Positions 52,020 to 60,650 of a stretch of 64,000 nt of DNA are shown here, one piece after another. Position 1 is the stretch's first letter, and the number at the start of each line of letters is the position of its first letter. The DNA comes from Mesorhizobium atlanticum (lineage in GTDB: Bacteria > Pseudomonadota > Alphaproteobacteria > Rhizobiales > Rhizobiaceae). The stretch is from assembly GCF_003289965.1 (NCBI RefSeq), contig NZ_QMBQ01000002.1, positions 682,001 through 746,000 on the forward strand, given 5' to 3'. The notes under the pieces were generated by a model that saw only the letters and a list, made by a program, of their open reading frames with translations, ran no database searches and was not told where the DNA came from. Position numbers and translations under genes: made by a program.

Positions 52020-53110
52020 ACAAGGCTCTTTCCCCGGCTGAACTGCAGGCCTCCGTCGTTGAAGCCCCGAAGCCTGCGAGGAAGCGGCGCAAGCCGCTGC
52101 TGCTCGGCGCCGCGCTGATCGCGATCGCTGCCGCTGGATGGTATGGCGCCAAGTGGTGGCAGGCCAACCGCTTCATGGTGACGACCGACGATGCCTATGT
52201 CGGCGGCAATGTCACGCCGCTGGCGCCACGCGTAGCCGGCCATATCGACCAGGTGCTCGTCGGGGACAATCAGCACGTCAGCGCCGGCCAACCGATCATC
52301 CGCATCGACGACAGGCCGTTCAAGGCGGCGCTGGAACGCGCGCAGGCATCGGTGCAGCAGAAGCAGTCGGCGCTCGACAATCTGCGTGCCCAGATATCGC
52401 TGCAGAACTCGCTGATCGAGCAGGCCAGCGCCGATCTCGAGGCCAAGAGCGCCGCCGCGGCGTTCACCGCGCAGGACGCCAAGCGCTACGCGGTGCTTGC
52501 CAGCGCCAGGACCGGCTCGCAGCAGGATGCGCAAAAGAGCGCCGCGGCCGATGGCCAGGCGCAGGCATCCGTCGTCGCCGCGCGGGCGGCGCTTGCGGCA
52601 TCGAGGCAGCAACTCGACGTCCTCGACACCCAGATTTCGGAAGCGACCGCGGAAGTCGCGGCCGCCAAGGCGGATCTCGACACTGCGCAGCTCGACCTCG
52701 GCTTCACGGAAATCCGCTCGCCGATCGAGGGCATCGTCGGCAACAGGCTGGCGCAGGTCGGCACCTATGTCTCGCCGGGCAGCTACCTGCTGACCATCGT
52801 GCCTGCCTCGGGCCTGTGGGTCGACGCCAATTTCAAGGAAGACCAGTTGCGGGCGATGGCCGACGGCCAGGCCGCGACGGTCTATGCCGATATCGCGCCC
52901 GACCGGCCGCTCAAGGGCCATGTGACCAGCCTGGGGCCGGCAACGGGGGCGATCTTCAGCGTCATCCCGCCGCAGAACGCGACGGGCAATTTCACCAAGA
53001 TCGTTCAGCGTGTGCCGGTGAGAATCGCGATCGATGCCGACCAGGCGGGCAAGGTCGCGTTGCGGCCCGGCCTGTCCACTGTCGTCACCGTCGATACCGG
53101 ATCGCGCTGA
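52016..53110 (+). CDS. HlyD/EmrA-type membrane fusion protein
   Basis: 364 residues. A single N-terminal membrane helix (about 27-46, LLLGAALIAIAAAGWYGAKWW), then the barrel-sandwich half VTPLAPRVAGHIDQVLVGDNQHVSAGQPIIRID, a long coiled-coil hairpin (about 95-215) and AQLDLGFTEIRSPIEGIVGNRLAQVGTYVSPGSYLLTIVPASGLWVDANFKEDQL. It is the periplasmic adaptor for the EmrB-like pump that follows 8 bases downstream. An outer membrane factor is not encoded nearby. Confidence 0.93.
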   Translation: MNKALSPAELQASVVEAPKPARKRRKPLLLGAALIAIAAAGWYGAKWWQANRFMVTTDDAYVGGNVTPLAPRVAGHIDQVLVGDNQHVSAGQPIIRIDDRPFKAALERAQASVQQKQSALDNLRAQISLQNSLIEQASADLEAKSAAAAFTAQDAKRYAVLASARTGSQQDAQKSAAADGQAQASVVAARAALAASRQQLDVLDTQISEATAEVAAAKADLDTAQLDLGFTEIRSPIEGIVGNRLAQVGTYVSPGSYLLTIVPASGLWVDANFKEDQLRAMADGQAATVYADIAPDRPLKGHVTSLGPATGAIFSVIPPQNATGNFTKIVQRVPVRIAIDADQAGKVALRPGLSTVVTVDTGSR

Positions 53111-53117
53111 GGGCGCC

Positions 53118-54680
53118 ATGTCAGCGCCGGCCGCCCCGCAATCCTTCCTCGCCAGCATCCTGCCGTTCATGGTGATGTGCGTGGGGATGTTCATCGCGCT
53201 GCTCGACATCCAGATCGTCGCGTCCTCGCTGCAGGACATCGGCGGCGGCCTGTCGGCCGCGCAGGACCAGATCGGCTGGGTGCAGACCTCATATCTGGTG
53301 GCGGAGATCATCGTCATCCCGCTGTCGGGCTGGCTCACACGCGTCTTCTCGACCAGGTGGCTCTTCACCATCTCGGCCGCCGGTTTCACTTTTGCCAGCA
53401 TGCTGTGCGGCTTCGCCTGGAACATCGAAAGCATGATCGTGTTCCGCGCGCTGCAGGGGTTGCTCGGCGCCTCGATGATCCCGACGGTGTTCACCTCGTC
53501 CTTCCATTATTTCCAGGGCCCGAGGCGCGTCTATGCCGCCGCCGTCGTCGGCAGCATTGCCTCGATCGCGCCGACGCTAGGGCCCGTCATCGGCGGCTGG
53601 ATCACCGACACCTTGAACTGGCATTGGCTGTTCTACGTCAATGTCGTCCCCGGGGTGGTCATCACCGTCCTCGTTGCGCTGCTGGTCAAGATCGACAAGG
53701 GCGATCTGTCGTTGCTGAAGGGCGCGGACTATATCGGCATGGCGCTGATGGCGGTCAGCCTCGGCACGGCGGAATATGTGCTGGAGGAAGGCTCGCGCTG
53801 GAACTGGTTCGACGACGCCACCATCCGCAATGGCGCCGTCGTCGCCGTGGTCACGCTCATCCTGTTCGTCGTCCGCAGCCTGACCTATGCGCAGCCGGTG
53901 GTCGATTTCCGCGCCTTCGGCAACCGCAATTTCGCCATTGGCTGTTTTCTCTCCTTCATCACCGGTATCGGCATCTTCGCCACGATCTATCTGACGCCGC
54001 TGTTTCTCGGCTATGTGCGCGGCTACAACGCGTTCGAGACGGGGCTCGCGGTGTTCTCCACCGGCGTCGCCTCGATGGTGGGCGTTCCGGTCTACATCTT
54101 CCTTGCCAAGCGCTTCGACACGCGCTGGCTGATGATGTTCGGGCTGGCCTCCTTCGGCGCATCGATGTGGAGCTTCAGCGCCATCACCAGCCAGTGGGGC
54201 TCAGCCGAGCTTCTCCTGCCGCAGATCTTTCGCGGCTTCCCGCAGGTCTTCGCCGTCGCGCCCAGCGTCAATCTCGGGCTGGGCAGCCTGCCGCCGGAAC
54301 GGCTGAAATATGCCAGCGGCCTGTTCAACACCATGCGCAATCTCGGAGGCGCGGTCGGCATCGCCATCTGCGGCGCGATCCTCAACAACCGCACCAATTT
54401 CCATTTCCTGACGATCGCTTCGCATCTGACGCCGCAGAACGAGGCGGCCATGCGCCTCCTCGACAACGTCGCGCATCGCTACGGCCAGTTGCCCGGCGCC
54501 ATCGATGACGGCCACGCCGCTTCGCTGAAGCAGCTCTGGCAACTCACCTATCGCGAGGCTTCCACCATGGCCTATGCCGACGCGTTCCTGGTGATCATGG
54601 TGGCCTTCGTCATCGCCACGGCGCTGGTGCCGTTCCTGCGCAACGTGATGCCGAAGGCGCCGCCGCCGGACGCGCATTGA
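53118..54680 (+). CDS. DHA2-family multidrug transporter (EmrB type)
   Basis: 520 residues and 14 predicted membrane segments. Motif A-like GWLTRVFSTRWLF, FRALQGLLGASMIPTVFTSSF, and motif C-like IAPTLGPVIGGWI with HWLFYVNVVPGV are DHA2 signatures. With the EmrA-type adaptor and HxlR regulator it forms a complete inner-membrane part of a tripartite exporter. The substrates are unknown. The start at ATG 53118 follows GAGGGCG. Confidence 0.94.
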   Translation: MSAPAAPQSFLASILPFMVMCVGMFIALLDIQIVASSLQDIGGGLSAAQDQIGWVQTSYLVAEIIVIPLSGWLTRVFSTRWLFTISAAGFTFASMLCGFAWNIESMIVFRALQGLLGASMIPTVFTSSFHYFQGPRRVYAAAVVGSIASIAPTLGPVIGGWITDTLNWHWLFYVNVVPGVVITVLVALLVKIDKGDLSLLKGADYIGMALMAVSLGTAEYVLEEGSRWNWFDDATIRNGAVVAVVTLILFVVRSLTYAQPVVDFRAFGNRNFAIGCFLSFITGIGIFATIYLTPLFLGYVRGYNAFETGLAVFSTGVASMVGVPVYIFLAKRFDTRWLMMFGLASFGASMWSFSAITSQWGSAELLLPQIFRGFPQVFAVAPSVNLGLGSLPPERLKYASGLFNTMRNLGGAVGIAICGAILNNRTNFHFLTIASHLTPQNEAAMRLLDNVAHRYGQLPGAIDDGHAASLKQLWQLTYREASTMAYADAFLVIMVAFVIATALVPFLRNVMPKAPPPDAH

Positions 54681-54710
54681 GAGGCGCGCAAGTGCTGCGG
54701 GCGATGCAGT

Positions 54711-54962
54711 TTACTGCGACCCCGCCCCAAACCAGCGGATAAAAGCAGCGTCCTTGCCGGTGATGTCCTTCACTGCTTTCAGCAATGCCTCGTGCAGGGT
54801 TTGCATGGAGCGGTAGTGATCGCACTGCGTCGATATCAACGGCGCCACGATACTGCGATGCAGCTCTCCCGCCGCCCTCATGAACCGCTCAAGCTCCGAC
54901 TCCGATAATTGCTTTGCCTTGTTGCGCCGAACCACCGCGATCTCCTGCGAGAATCGTCCCAT
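54711..54962 (-). CDS. Small hypothetical protein
   Basis: 83 residues, MGRFSQEIAVVRRNKAKQLSESELERFMRAAGELHRSIVAPLISTQCDHYRSMQTLHEALLKAVKDITGKDAAFIRWFGAG. Mostly alpha-helical with no membrane segment. I recognise no family. The ribosome site is weak (AGGA about 13 bases upstream). It is convergent with the EmrB gene. Confidence 0.5.
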   Translation of the reverse strand: MGRFSQEIAVVRRNKAKQLSESELERFMRAAGELHRSIVAPLISTQCDHYRSMQTLHEALLKAVKDITGKDAAFIRWFGAGSQ

Positions 54963-55039
54963 CCAAGGATTAAATTCCTATACGCGTCGGAAAGTTTCCA
55001 GCGACCGCTGGTTGCCTTTTTCGACCTATTGTCGCCAGC

Positions 55040-55240
55040 CTACCACTTCGCGCTGAAGCCGACCGAGCCGCAGAAGGAACGACTGTCGCCGAAATCCTCC
55101 AAGCTGGTGCGCGCCAGCAGCTCGCCATGGACGGAATAGCGGTCGTCAGCCCAGCTCAGCGAGCCACCAAAACCGAGGCCTCCCCACAGTTGCTGCGGCC
55201 GCCGACGGTTCTCACGCATGCCCCCTGCAATTGCCTCGCC
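55040..55240 (-). pseudogene. C-terminal remnant of an autotransporter beta-barrel protein
   Basis: On the minus strand, stop TAG at 55042-55040, the preceding frame reads WGGLGFGGSLSWADDRYSVHGELLARTSLEDFGDSRSFCGSVGFSAKW. This is a typical autotransporter or adhesin C-terminus: alternating aromatic/hydrophobic beta strands, the Y-S-x-x-G-E pattern and a terminal aromatic (W) needed for barrel assembly. Upstream (55201 onward) the frame degenerates into RENRRRPQ with no start, so the passenger and most of the barrel are missing. The remaining stretch 55240-55433 contains no gene. Confidence 0.65.
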
Positions 55241-55433
55241 AGCCCGTGTCGGATTGCCTGGCGACCTGGACAGCGCGGAACCCGGGCGGTCCGGCCGCTT
55301 ATCACGGTGACACGGGATTTGCGGGCCGGACCTTGCCCTGCGGCTTGGCCGCCCAGGGCAACACGTGGTTAGCTTCGCCCTTGGCAGCTAACGTTGGCAA
55401 TCGATAGTCGGTGCACGCCCTAGCCGGGGCCAA
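55241..55433. other. Non-coding remainder of the remnant region
   Basis: A short inverted repeat, GTTAGCT (55368-55374) and AGCTAAC (55386-55392), is the only notable structure. No gene seen. Confidence 0.35.
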
Positions 55434-55628
55434 TCAAACGGAACCGCGTTCAAGCTCCACCGACAACTGGACAAGGTCGGAAATGCCACGGCCGAAAAGA
55501 ATCATGATCCTGATCGCGATTCGTTCGCGACCATCCTTGTCGGCGATGTGGTGCCTTGCGCAGTAGTCGTTCAAGGCTTTTGTGAGAATGTCGAGCTCGG
55601 CGGAATCCGCCACACCGCATGCTGGCAT
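55434..55628 (-). CDS. Small conserved-looking hypothetical protein
   Basis: 64 residues: AELDILTKALNDYCARHHIADKDGRERIAIRIMILFGRGISDLVQLSVELERG. It resembles small helical rhizobial proteins with a D-x-L-x-x-Y-C-x-x-H...R-I-x-x-L-F-x-x-G pattern. GGGAGGG lies 6 bases before the ATG, strong support for translation. Function unknown. Confidence 0.65.
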   Translation of the reverse strand: MPACGVADSAELDILTKALNDYCARHHIADKDGRERIAIRIMILFGRGISDLVQLSVELERGSV

Positions 55629-55767
55629 GCTTGCCCTCCCTTGACAGGGGCGAAAGCATGATAGCCGCTTTCAAGCGTCCGCTTGCCTCTATTCGGTACG
55701 GACGACGAATGAAGGTTACGCTCGAAATGTGACCGTTACGAGTCAATTTGCGCAGGGTGAAATCCAC

Positions 55768-55944
55768 CTATTTCTTCTTCAGCAGCCGCGCCTCGCGAAG
55801 CAGCGAACTGGCGTCGATGCCGATCATGTCGACGAGGTCGCGGGCCTGGGCCTCGGTGATCCCGGTTTCCTGCACGAGAAACCGGACCCGGAATTCCTTC
55901 TCCGCCTTCAGTCGCGCGTCGCGTTCTTGCTTGTCTTCGGCCAT
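55768..55944 (-). CDS. 58-residue protein, paralogue of the one at 57551
   Basis: MAEDKQERDARLKAEKEFRVRFLVQETGITEAQARDLVDMIGIDASSLLREARLLKKK. The second half matches the other protein (ETGITEAQA...SSL-REA). Short helical fold, perhaps a helix-turn-helix-like or dimer module. No recognised family. Located just downstream of the CorC-type gene on the same strand. Confidence 0.6.
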   Translation of the reverse strand: MAEDKQERDARLKAEKEFRVRFLVQETGITEAQARDLVDMIGIDASSLLREARLLKKK

Positions 55945-55993
55945 GGATCTTTCCCCATGTCCTGAAACTGCAAGCAGGCGATCAAAGTTCCGC

Positions 55994-57304
55994 TCAGCGC
56001 GCCACGGGCCGATGCCCGTCGGGCAGGCGGGTGGCGATCAGCTTGTCGATGCGGCGCCCGTCGAGGTCGACGACCTCGAACCGCCAGCCTTGCGCGTCGA
56101 CGCACTCGCCTGTCGTCGGCAGATGGTGGAGGTGCGACAGCACATAGCCGGCCACGGTCTCGTAGTCGCGGTTCTCGGGCAGGTCGATGCCCAGCACCTC
56201 CGCCATCTCGTCGGCCTGCATGTAGCCGGCGAGCAGCCATGAGCCGTCATCGCGCTTGACGGCATTTTCCTCTTCGCCGGCCTCGAGGTCGGAGCGGAAC
56301 ACGCCGGTGATCGCTTCCAGGATGTCGGCCGGCGTGACGATGCCTTCGAAATGGCCATACTCGTCATGGACCAGCGCCATCGGCACGTCCGATTCCCTGA
56401 GCTTCTGGAGCACGTCGAGCGCGTCGGCCTGGTCATGCACGATAGGTGCGGCGCGCACGTGCTGGCGCGGATCCAAGACCCTGCCGGCCAGAAGGGCGGC
56501 CAGCACGTCGCGCGTCTGGATGACACCGACCATGGCGTCGACATTGCCGTCGCCGACGGGCAATCGCGAGTGCTGCGTTTCCATCAAGAGCTTTCGGGTC
56601 ACCGTCTCGTCGGATTGCAGGTTGAGCCAGTCGACCTCCGTGCGCGGCGTCATCACCGCGCGCACGGCGCGGTCGCCGAGGCGCATGACGCCGGCGATCA
56701 TGCGACGCTCGTCGGATTCGATGGTGCCGTGATGCTCGGCCTCTGCGACCAGCATCTTGATCTCCTCGTCGGTGACCTTCTCTTCCGCTTCGCCGGCCTG
56801 GCCGAGCAGCCACAGCACGGCGCGGCCGGAGAGGTCGAGCAGGAAGACCAGCGGCGCCGAGACGGTGGCGAGGATGGTCATTGCGGGCGCGGCTCGAACC
56901 GCGACCCGCTCGGGATCGCGCAAGGCGATCTGCTTCGGCACCAGTTCGCCGACGATCAGAGAGGCATAGGTGATGACGGCGACGACGATGCCGACGCCGA
57001 CGGGGTCGGCAATGTTTTCGCGGATGCCGGTGGAGGCCAGATATTGCGCCAGCCTTTCACCGAGCGTGGCGCCCGAGAACGCGCCCGAGAGGACGCCGAC
57101 GAGCGTAATGCCGATCTGCACCGAAGACAGGAACTTGCCGGGATTCGAGCCCAACGCCAGCGCGCGTCCGGCGCCCCGGACGTTGCGGTCGATCATCGCC
57201 TTGAGCCGGGCCGGCCGCGACGAGACGATGGCAAGCTCCGACATTGCCAAAAGGCCGTTCACCAGGATGAGGACGGCAACGACGGCGATCTCAACGTAAA
57301 GCAT
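55994..57304 (-). CDS. CNNM/CorC-family transporter (hemolysin-like, CBS domains)
   Basis: 436 residues. Four predicted membrane segments in a DUF21 domain (about 1-190; LILVNGLLAMSELAIVSSRPARLKAM, IGITLVGVLSGAFSGATL, SLIVGELVPKQIALRDPERVA), then a CBS pair (about 210-330; RAVMTPRTEVDWL, MALVHDEYGHFEGIVTPADILEAITGVF) and a CorC_HlyC transporter-associated domain ending ETVAGYVLSHLHHLPTTGE. The family exports Mg2+ or Co2+; the hemolysin name is historical. ATG 57304 opens MLYVEIAVVAVLI as in relatives. Confidence 0.94.
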   Translation of the reverse strand: MLYVEIAVVAVLILVNGLLAMSELAIVSSRPARLKAMIDRNVRGAGRALALGSNPGKFLSSVQIGITLVGVLSGAFSGATLGERLAQYLASTGIRENIADPVGVGIVVAVITYASLIVGELVPKQIALRDPERVAVRAAPAMTILATVSAPLVFLLDLSGRAVLWLLGQAGEAEEKVTDEEIKMLVAEAEHHGTIESDERRMIAGVMRLGDRAVRAVMTPRTEVDWLNLQSDETVTRKLLMETQHSRLPVGDGNVDAMVGVIQTRDVLAALLAGRVLDPRQHVRAAPIVHDQADALDVLQKLRESDVPMALVHDEYGHFEGIVTPADILEAITGVFRSDLEAGEEENAVKRDDGSWLLAGYMQADEMAEVLGIDLPENRDYETVAGYVLSHLHHLPTTGECVDAQGWRFEVVDLDGRRIDKLIATRLPDGHRPVAR

Positions 57305-57507
57305 GGGCGGTCAATAGCATTGCTGCAGTGCATTCGAAAATAGCCTGCCGGTATTTTTGGCGGATGACAGGCCGGAGCAAGGCAGGTGCCTTGAGAGGCT
57401 TCGGGCGAAGTTGGCATCGGCCTGGAGTGTGCAAACCGCACATCGGCGCGAAGGGCTCAATTCAGCGACAGCGCCCTATTAAAAATCAAAGGGATAGAGT
57501 GGAACCA

Positions 57508-57521
57508 ATATCAAATGATAT
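57508..57521. promoter_or_regulatory. Short palindrome
   Basis: ATATCAAATGATAT, a perfect-arm inverted repeat 30 bases before the start of the 58-residue protein at 57551. Possible operator. Confidence 0.4.
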
Positions 57522-57550
57522 AGTTAGGATAGCTCGTTGGGGGTTGCCCA

Positions 57551-57727
57551 TTGGCGCTCGAACCAAAACGTGGCCTTGTCCAGAAGCTTCTGGAAGAGAC
57601 CGGCATTACCGAGGCGCAGGCGCTGGAGTTGATCGCGCTGCTCGGATCGAATTGGTCGTCACTGGTCCGGGAAGCGAAAGCCATAAGGGACAGCCTCAAG
57701 CCACCGACCGGGCCTCCGTCCGCGTGA
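57551..57727 (+). CDS. 58-residue protein, paralogue of the one at 55768
   Basis: From TTG 57551: LALEPKRGLVQKLLEETGITEAQALELIALLGSNWSSLVREAKAIRDSLKPPTG... The LLEETGITEAQAxxLIxxLG...SSLVREA block aligns with the 55768 protein, and with this start both proteins are exactly 58 residues. An in-frame stop lies 6 codons upstream, so the start must be near. GGGGG precedes it. Function unknown. Confidence 0.55.
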   Translation: MALEPKRGLVQKLLEETGITEAQALELIALLGSNWSSLVREAKAIRDSLKPPTGPPSA

Positions 57728-57760
57728 CGGTCTGTGCCGCCGCTTGGCTCGGCCGTGCCG

Positions 57761-58468
57761 TCACTCCCGTGGGCTCAACACGCCGATCACGGCCATGCCG
57801 TCGGTGAAATAGGGATCGCCGCCGCCATTGCGCCCAGACTTCGTTGCGCCGATCCCCGGTATCTCGCTGGTGGATGTGAGCAGGCCGGCGGCCCTCAGGT
57901 CGCCGATCAGGAAATCGCGCTCGGCGTCGATGTCGGGGCCGATATGGTGGGTGACGGCGCCCGTGTTGTGGCTGAGGCCGACGCCGCGATCGAAGCTCGC
58001 GGCGCCCAGCCAGAGCGGGCGGCCATCGTCGCCGACCGTGTTGGTCTGCCAGAAGCGGACATGGTGGCGCCGGTCGGCGCTGTCGCCGACGGGCTCTTCG
58101 AAGGCCAGGTCTTGGGCGCGGCCCTCGAACAACAGGCGGCTCATCGGCGCATCGGGGTAGGGGCGGGAAAACAGGACGCTTTCACCGATGTCGATCGCGG
58201 TCCTGAGCGTCACGGCATCGGCCGTATCCCAGCCCGCGACCGCGAAGGCGTGGACCACCTCCTTCTCGGTGCCGACAAGGCCGACATTGATCGGATCGCC
58301 GGGAATGCCCTGAGGCGTATGCGTCACCATCTCGAAGGGGCGGGTACGGAAGCCGCGCTCCTGCCAGGTCCAGAATTCCGGCGCGGCGACATAGGCGAGC
58401 GCCAGATAGAAGGCGCAAACCGCCGCAAGCCAGATCGCCGCTCGCCGCCCAAGGCTTCGCTCACCCAC
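57761..58468 (-). CDS. LssY C-terminal domain protein, membrane-anchored
   Basis: 235 residues from GTG 58468. One N-terminal membrane helix (about 10-30, AAIWLAAVCAFYLALAYVAA). The soluble part has HTPQGIPGDPINVGLVGTEKEVVHAFAVAGWDTADAVTLRTA, SRPYPDAPMSRLLFEGRAQDLAFE, RHHVRFWQTN and WLGAASFDRGVGLSHNTGAVTHHIGPDIDAERDFL: the LssY-C domain. It is named after a Legionella secretion-system locus protein, but a transport role is not implied. GGAGCGGG precedes the GTG. Confidence 0.83.
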   Translation of the reverse strand: MGERSLGRRAAIWLAAVCAFYLALAYVAAPEFWTWQERGFRTRPFEMVTHTPQGIPGDPINVGLVGTEKEVVHAFAVAGWDTADAVTLRTAIDIGESVLFSRPYPDAPMSRLLFEGRAQDLAFEEPVGDSADRRHHVRFWQTNTVGDDGRPLWLGAASFDRGVGLSHNTGAVTHHIGPDIDAERDFLIGDLRAAGLLTSTSEIPGIGATKSGRNGGGDPYFTDGMAVIGVLSPRE

Positions 58469-58563
58469 GACAACCCGCTCCTAAATCCACGCGCGACCAT
58501 TTTACGCGGTGTTGGCCGTTTTTGGGCAGATGGAGCCAAAGCGGGTTGTTTTGCCGCCTCAAG

Positions 58564-59391
58564 TCAGCGGCAGGCGCGGTAGCCGCTCTTGCGGTTCTTG
58601 ATGTCGAAATGGAAATGGTTGCGGTGGTCGTAATTGTAGCCCGGGCCGAGCACCGTGGTGAAATACTCGCAGCCGTCGGCGCGCACATTGTTGAGGAAGC
58701 CGCGGGTGCGGAAGGCGAACAGGCCGGGCTTGCGCACGTCGATGTCGTCGCCATTGTTGAGCTCGATGCTCATGACGTCGAGCGCGTTGCCCTTGCCGTG
58801 CTCGGACAAAACACCTTCTCCGGCGATGTTGCGGCAGGAATAGCTGGAGCCCTGGTGGACCGCCTTGACGCCGGAGAAATAGCGCCAGCGGGCGGCCGGC
58901 TGCAGCTCGTTCTTGGTCCAGGCGGCAAAGGTGGCGGCCATATTGCAGGTCAGCGTCGCTGCCGGCTTCATCGCGACGCTGCCGATCGCCGTCACCTTCA
59001 CCGGATAGTCGATGCCGCACTGGCCTTCATGGATCGGCTGGATGTCCTGATAGACGACGCCCATCCGCTTCAGCTCGTTGCGACAGTCGATCTCGCTGGC
59101 CGGCATCTGCTCGAGAGGCGACATCGGCTCATCCATGCGTGGATAGGCGGCCTGGGTCATGTAGGGATTGGACGGAACAAGGCGCTGCATGCCGGCATAT
59201 TGCGGCGCGTCGGGCTGCGGCACGGCCGCCGTCTGGCTGCCGACATCGACGGCCGGCTGCAGCGCAAAGACATCGCCGGTCGTGCAGGCCGATATCGTCG
59301 CGATGGCGCCCGCCGCCAGCCCGGCGAACGCGATCCGCGCGCACTTGTTTCGTTGCGCCGCCACCAGCACAGCGCCAAGTCTTCGAGCCAT
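58564..59391 (-). CDS. Extensin-family lipoprotein
   Basis: 275 residues. A lipobox-like segment (AGAIATISAC, Cys36) after an N-terminal hydrophobic stretch. The C-terminal half is the extensin-like C domain: CRNELKRMGVVYQ, CGIDYPVKVTAIGSVAMKPAATLTCNMA, SYSCRNIAGEGVLSEHGKGNALDVMSIEL, and TTVLGPGYNYDHRNHFHFDIKNRKSGYRAC. The HGKGNALD and HFHFD motifs resemble the zinc site of peptidoglycan DD-peptidases of the VanY/LAS type, so a cell-wall role is plausible. A second family member is the next gene upstream. Confidence 0.87.
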   Translation of the reverse strand: MARRLGAVLVAAQRNKCARIAFAGLAAGAIATISACTTGDVFALQPAVDVGSQTAAVPQPDAPQYAGMQRLVPSNPYMTQAAYPRMDEPMSPLEQMPASEIDCRNELKRMGVVYQDIQPIHEGQCGIDYPVKVTAIGSVAMKPAATLTCNMAATFAAWTKNELQPAARWRYFSGVKAVHQGSSYSCRNIAGEGVLSEHGKGNALDVMSIELNNGDDIDVRKPGLFAFRTRGFLNNVRADGCEYFTTVLGPGYNYDHRNHFHFDIKNRKSGYRACR

Positions 59392-59528
59392 TGAAAGGCG
59401 TCCTTGTCCCCGAATGACACAAGGTTAACCCTCAACAGTAAAGGAAAGATCAGCGCCGGCATTCATGCATGGGGCGGAAATGCGGCGCTGTTCTTGCCGG
59501 TACGCGACCGAAACTTCCGAGATCGTGC

Positions 59529-60575
59529 CTACTGGCAGAATGTGCCGCCGTGACGTCGCGGTTCCAGGTCGAGATGGAAATGCAGCGCGTGGTCGGGGTC
59601 GGCGCCCGGCCCAAGCACCGTCTTGAACGGCCCGCAGGCAGCCTTGCGTACAGCGTCGAGGAATTTCGCATCCTTCTCCGGAGGCACTGGGCCGACCTCG
59701 ATCTTGCTCCCGTCCGACAAGGTGAAGCTGGCGATGTCGAGCGCATTGCCGAAGGCGTGTTCCGACAGTTTGCGGGTGCCGTTGCGCGGGCGGCAGACGA
59801 AGGCCGAGGCCTGGTTGACCGCCTTCAAATCGGCACCGAGGTCGGCCTTTGCCGTGGGCTGGACGACATCGGCCATGAAGCGAGCAGTTGCCTCGGCCAT
59901 CGGGCAATTGAGCTCGGTGCCGGGACTGACGCTGATGGATTTGCCGAGCGTCTTCAGAATTATCGGATAGGGAATCGAGCAGCCGATTTCGGGATCGTGC
60001 TCGGCCTTGTGCTCCGCGAACTCGACGCCAAGCGCCCTTAGCCGCTCACGACACGCGGTTTCCTCCGCCGGCATCTTGTCGGCCGGCACATCGGCCGAGC
60101 GGGGATCGGGAAGCATCTTTTCCTCGCCGGCATCGGCCGGCTTTTCCGGCGGTTGCGGCGCGGTTTCCGGCGGCTCCGGCTCCAATTCGGCGGGCTTCTC
60201 CGGGGGCGTCGGCACGACATCCGGCGTCTCGGGCTCGGAATCCGTCCGCGGCGCGGACTGAGCGCCCTTCGAGCGGGGCGGGCGGGCGTCCCATTTCGGA
60301 TGCGACTTCTCCTGGTTGAGGAAATCGTCATTGCTGTCGAGGCGGCTTTTGCCTTGCCCCGACTTCTCAGTACCGTTCTCCATGTCCTGGGGACGCGGCC
60401 CTGGAACCGGTGTCGCCGGGGGCGTTTCCGGTGCCGGAGCGGCGCTCTGGCTCGGTGGCGGCAGGTGTCCTTTGTACCGATGATGGTGCTTGGCCAGGGC
60501 CGGCGTAACCAACAGGATCGCGGCCGCCACAGGCAGCGCCAGTCTGCAAAGTCGTGAAAGGCTCAGCGTTGCCAT
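59529..60575 (-). CDS. Extensin-family protein with a long Pro/Glu-rich linker
   Basis: 348 residues. Signal peptide MATLSLSRLCRLALPVAAAILLVTPALA (about 28), then a Pro/Glu/Lys-rich linker (about 30-170) and the extensin-like C domain: CRERLRALGVEFAEHKAEHDPEIGCSIPYPI, FVCRPRNGTRKLSEHAFGNALDIASFTLSDG, LGPGADPDHALHFHLDLEPR. HAFGNALD and HFHLD provide the putative metal site. It is paralogous to the 58564 protein and on the same strand. ATG 60575 is chosen for the signal peptide. Confidence 0.87.
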   Translation of the reverse strand: MATLSLSRLCRLALPVAAAILLVTPALAKHHHRYKGHLPPPSQSAAPAPETPPATPVPGPRPQDMENGTEKSGQGKSRLDSNDDFLNQEKSHPKWDARPPRSKGAQSAPRTDSEPETPDVVPTPPEKPAELEPEPPETAPQPPEKPADAGEEKMLPDPRSADVPADKMPAEETACRERLRALGVEFAEHKAEHDPEIGCSIPYPIILKTLGKSISVSPGTELNCPMAEATARFMADVVQPTAKADLGADLKAVNQASAFVCRPRNGTRKLSEHAFGNALDIASFTLSDGSKIEVGPVPPEKDAKFLDAVRKAACGPFKTVLGPGADPDHALHFHLDLEPRRHGGTFCQ

Positions 60576-60650
60576 CGCCCGGAAACGGCAATCGTGTCGC
60601 GAAGTTGCCTGCACCGCCGGCCTTGCCGATCACAATCGGTTACCGGCACG

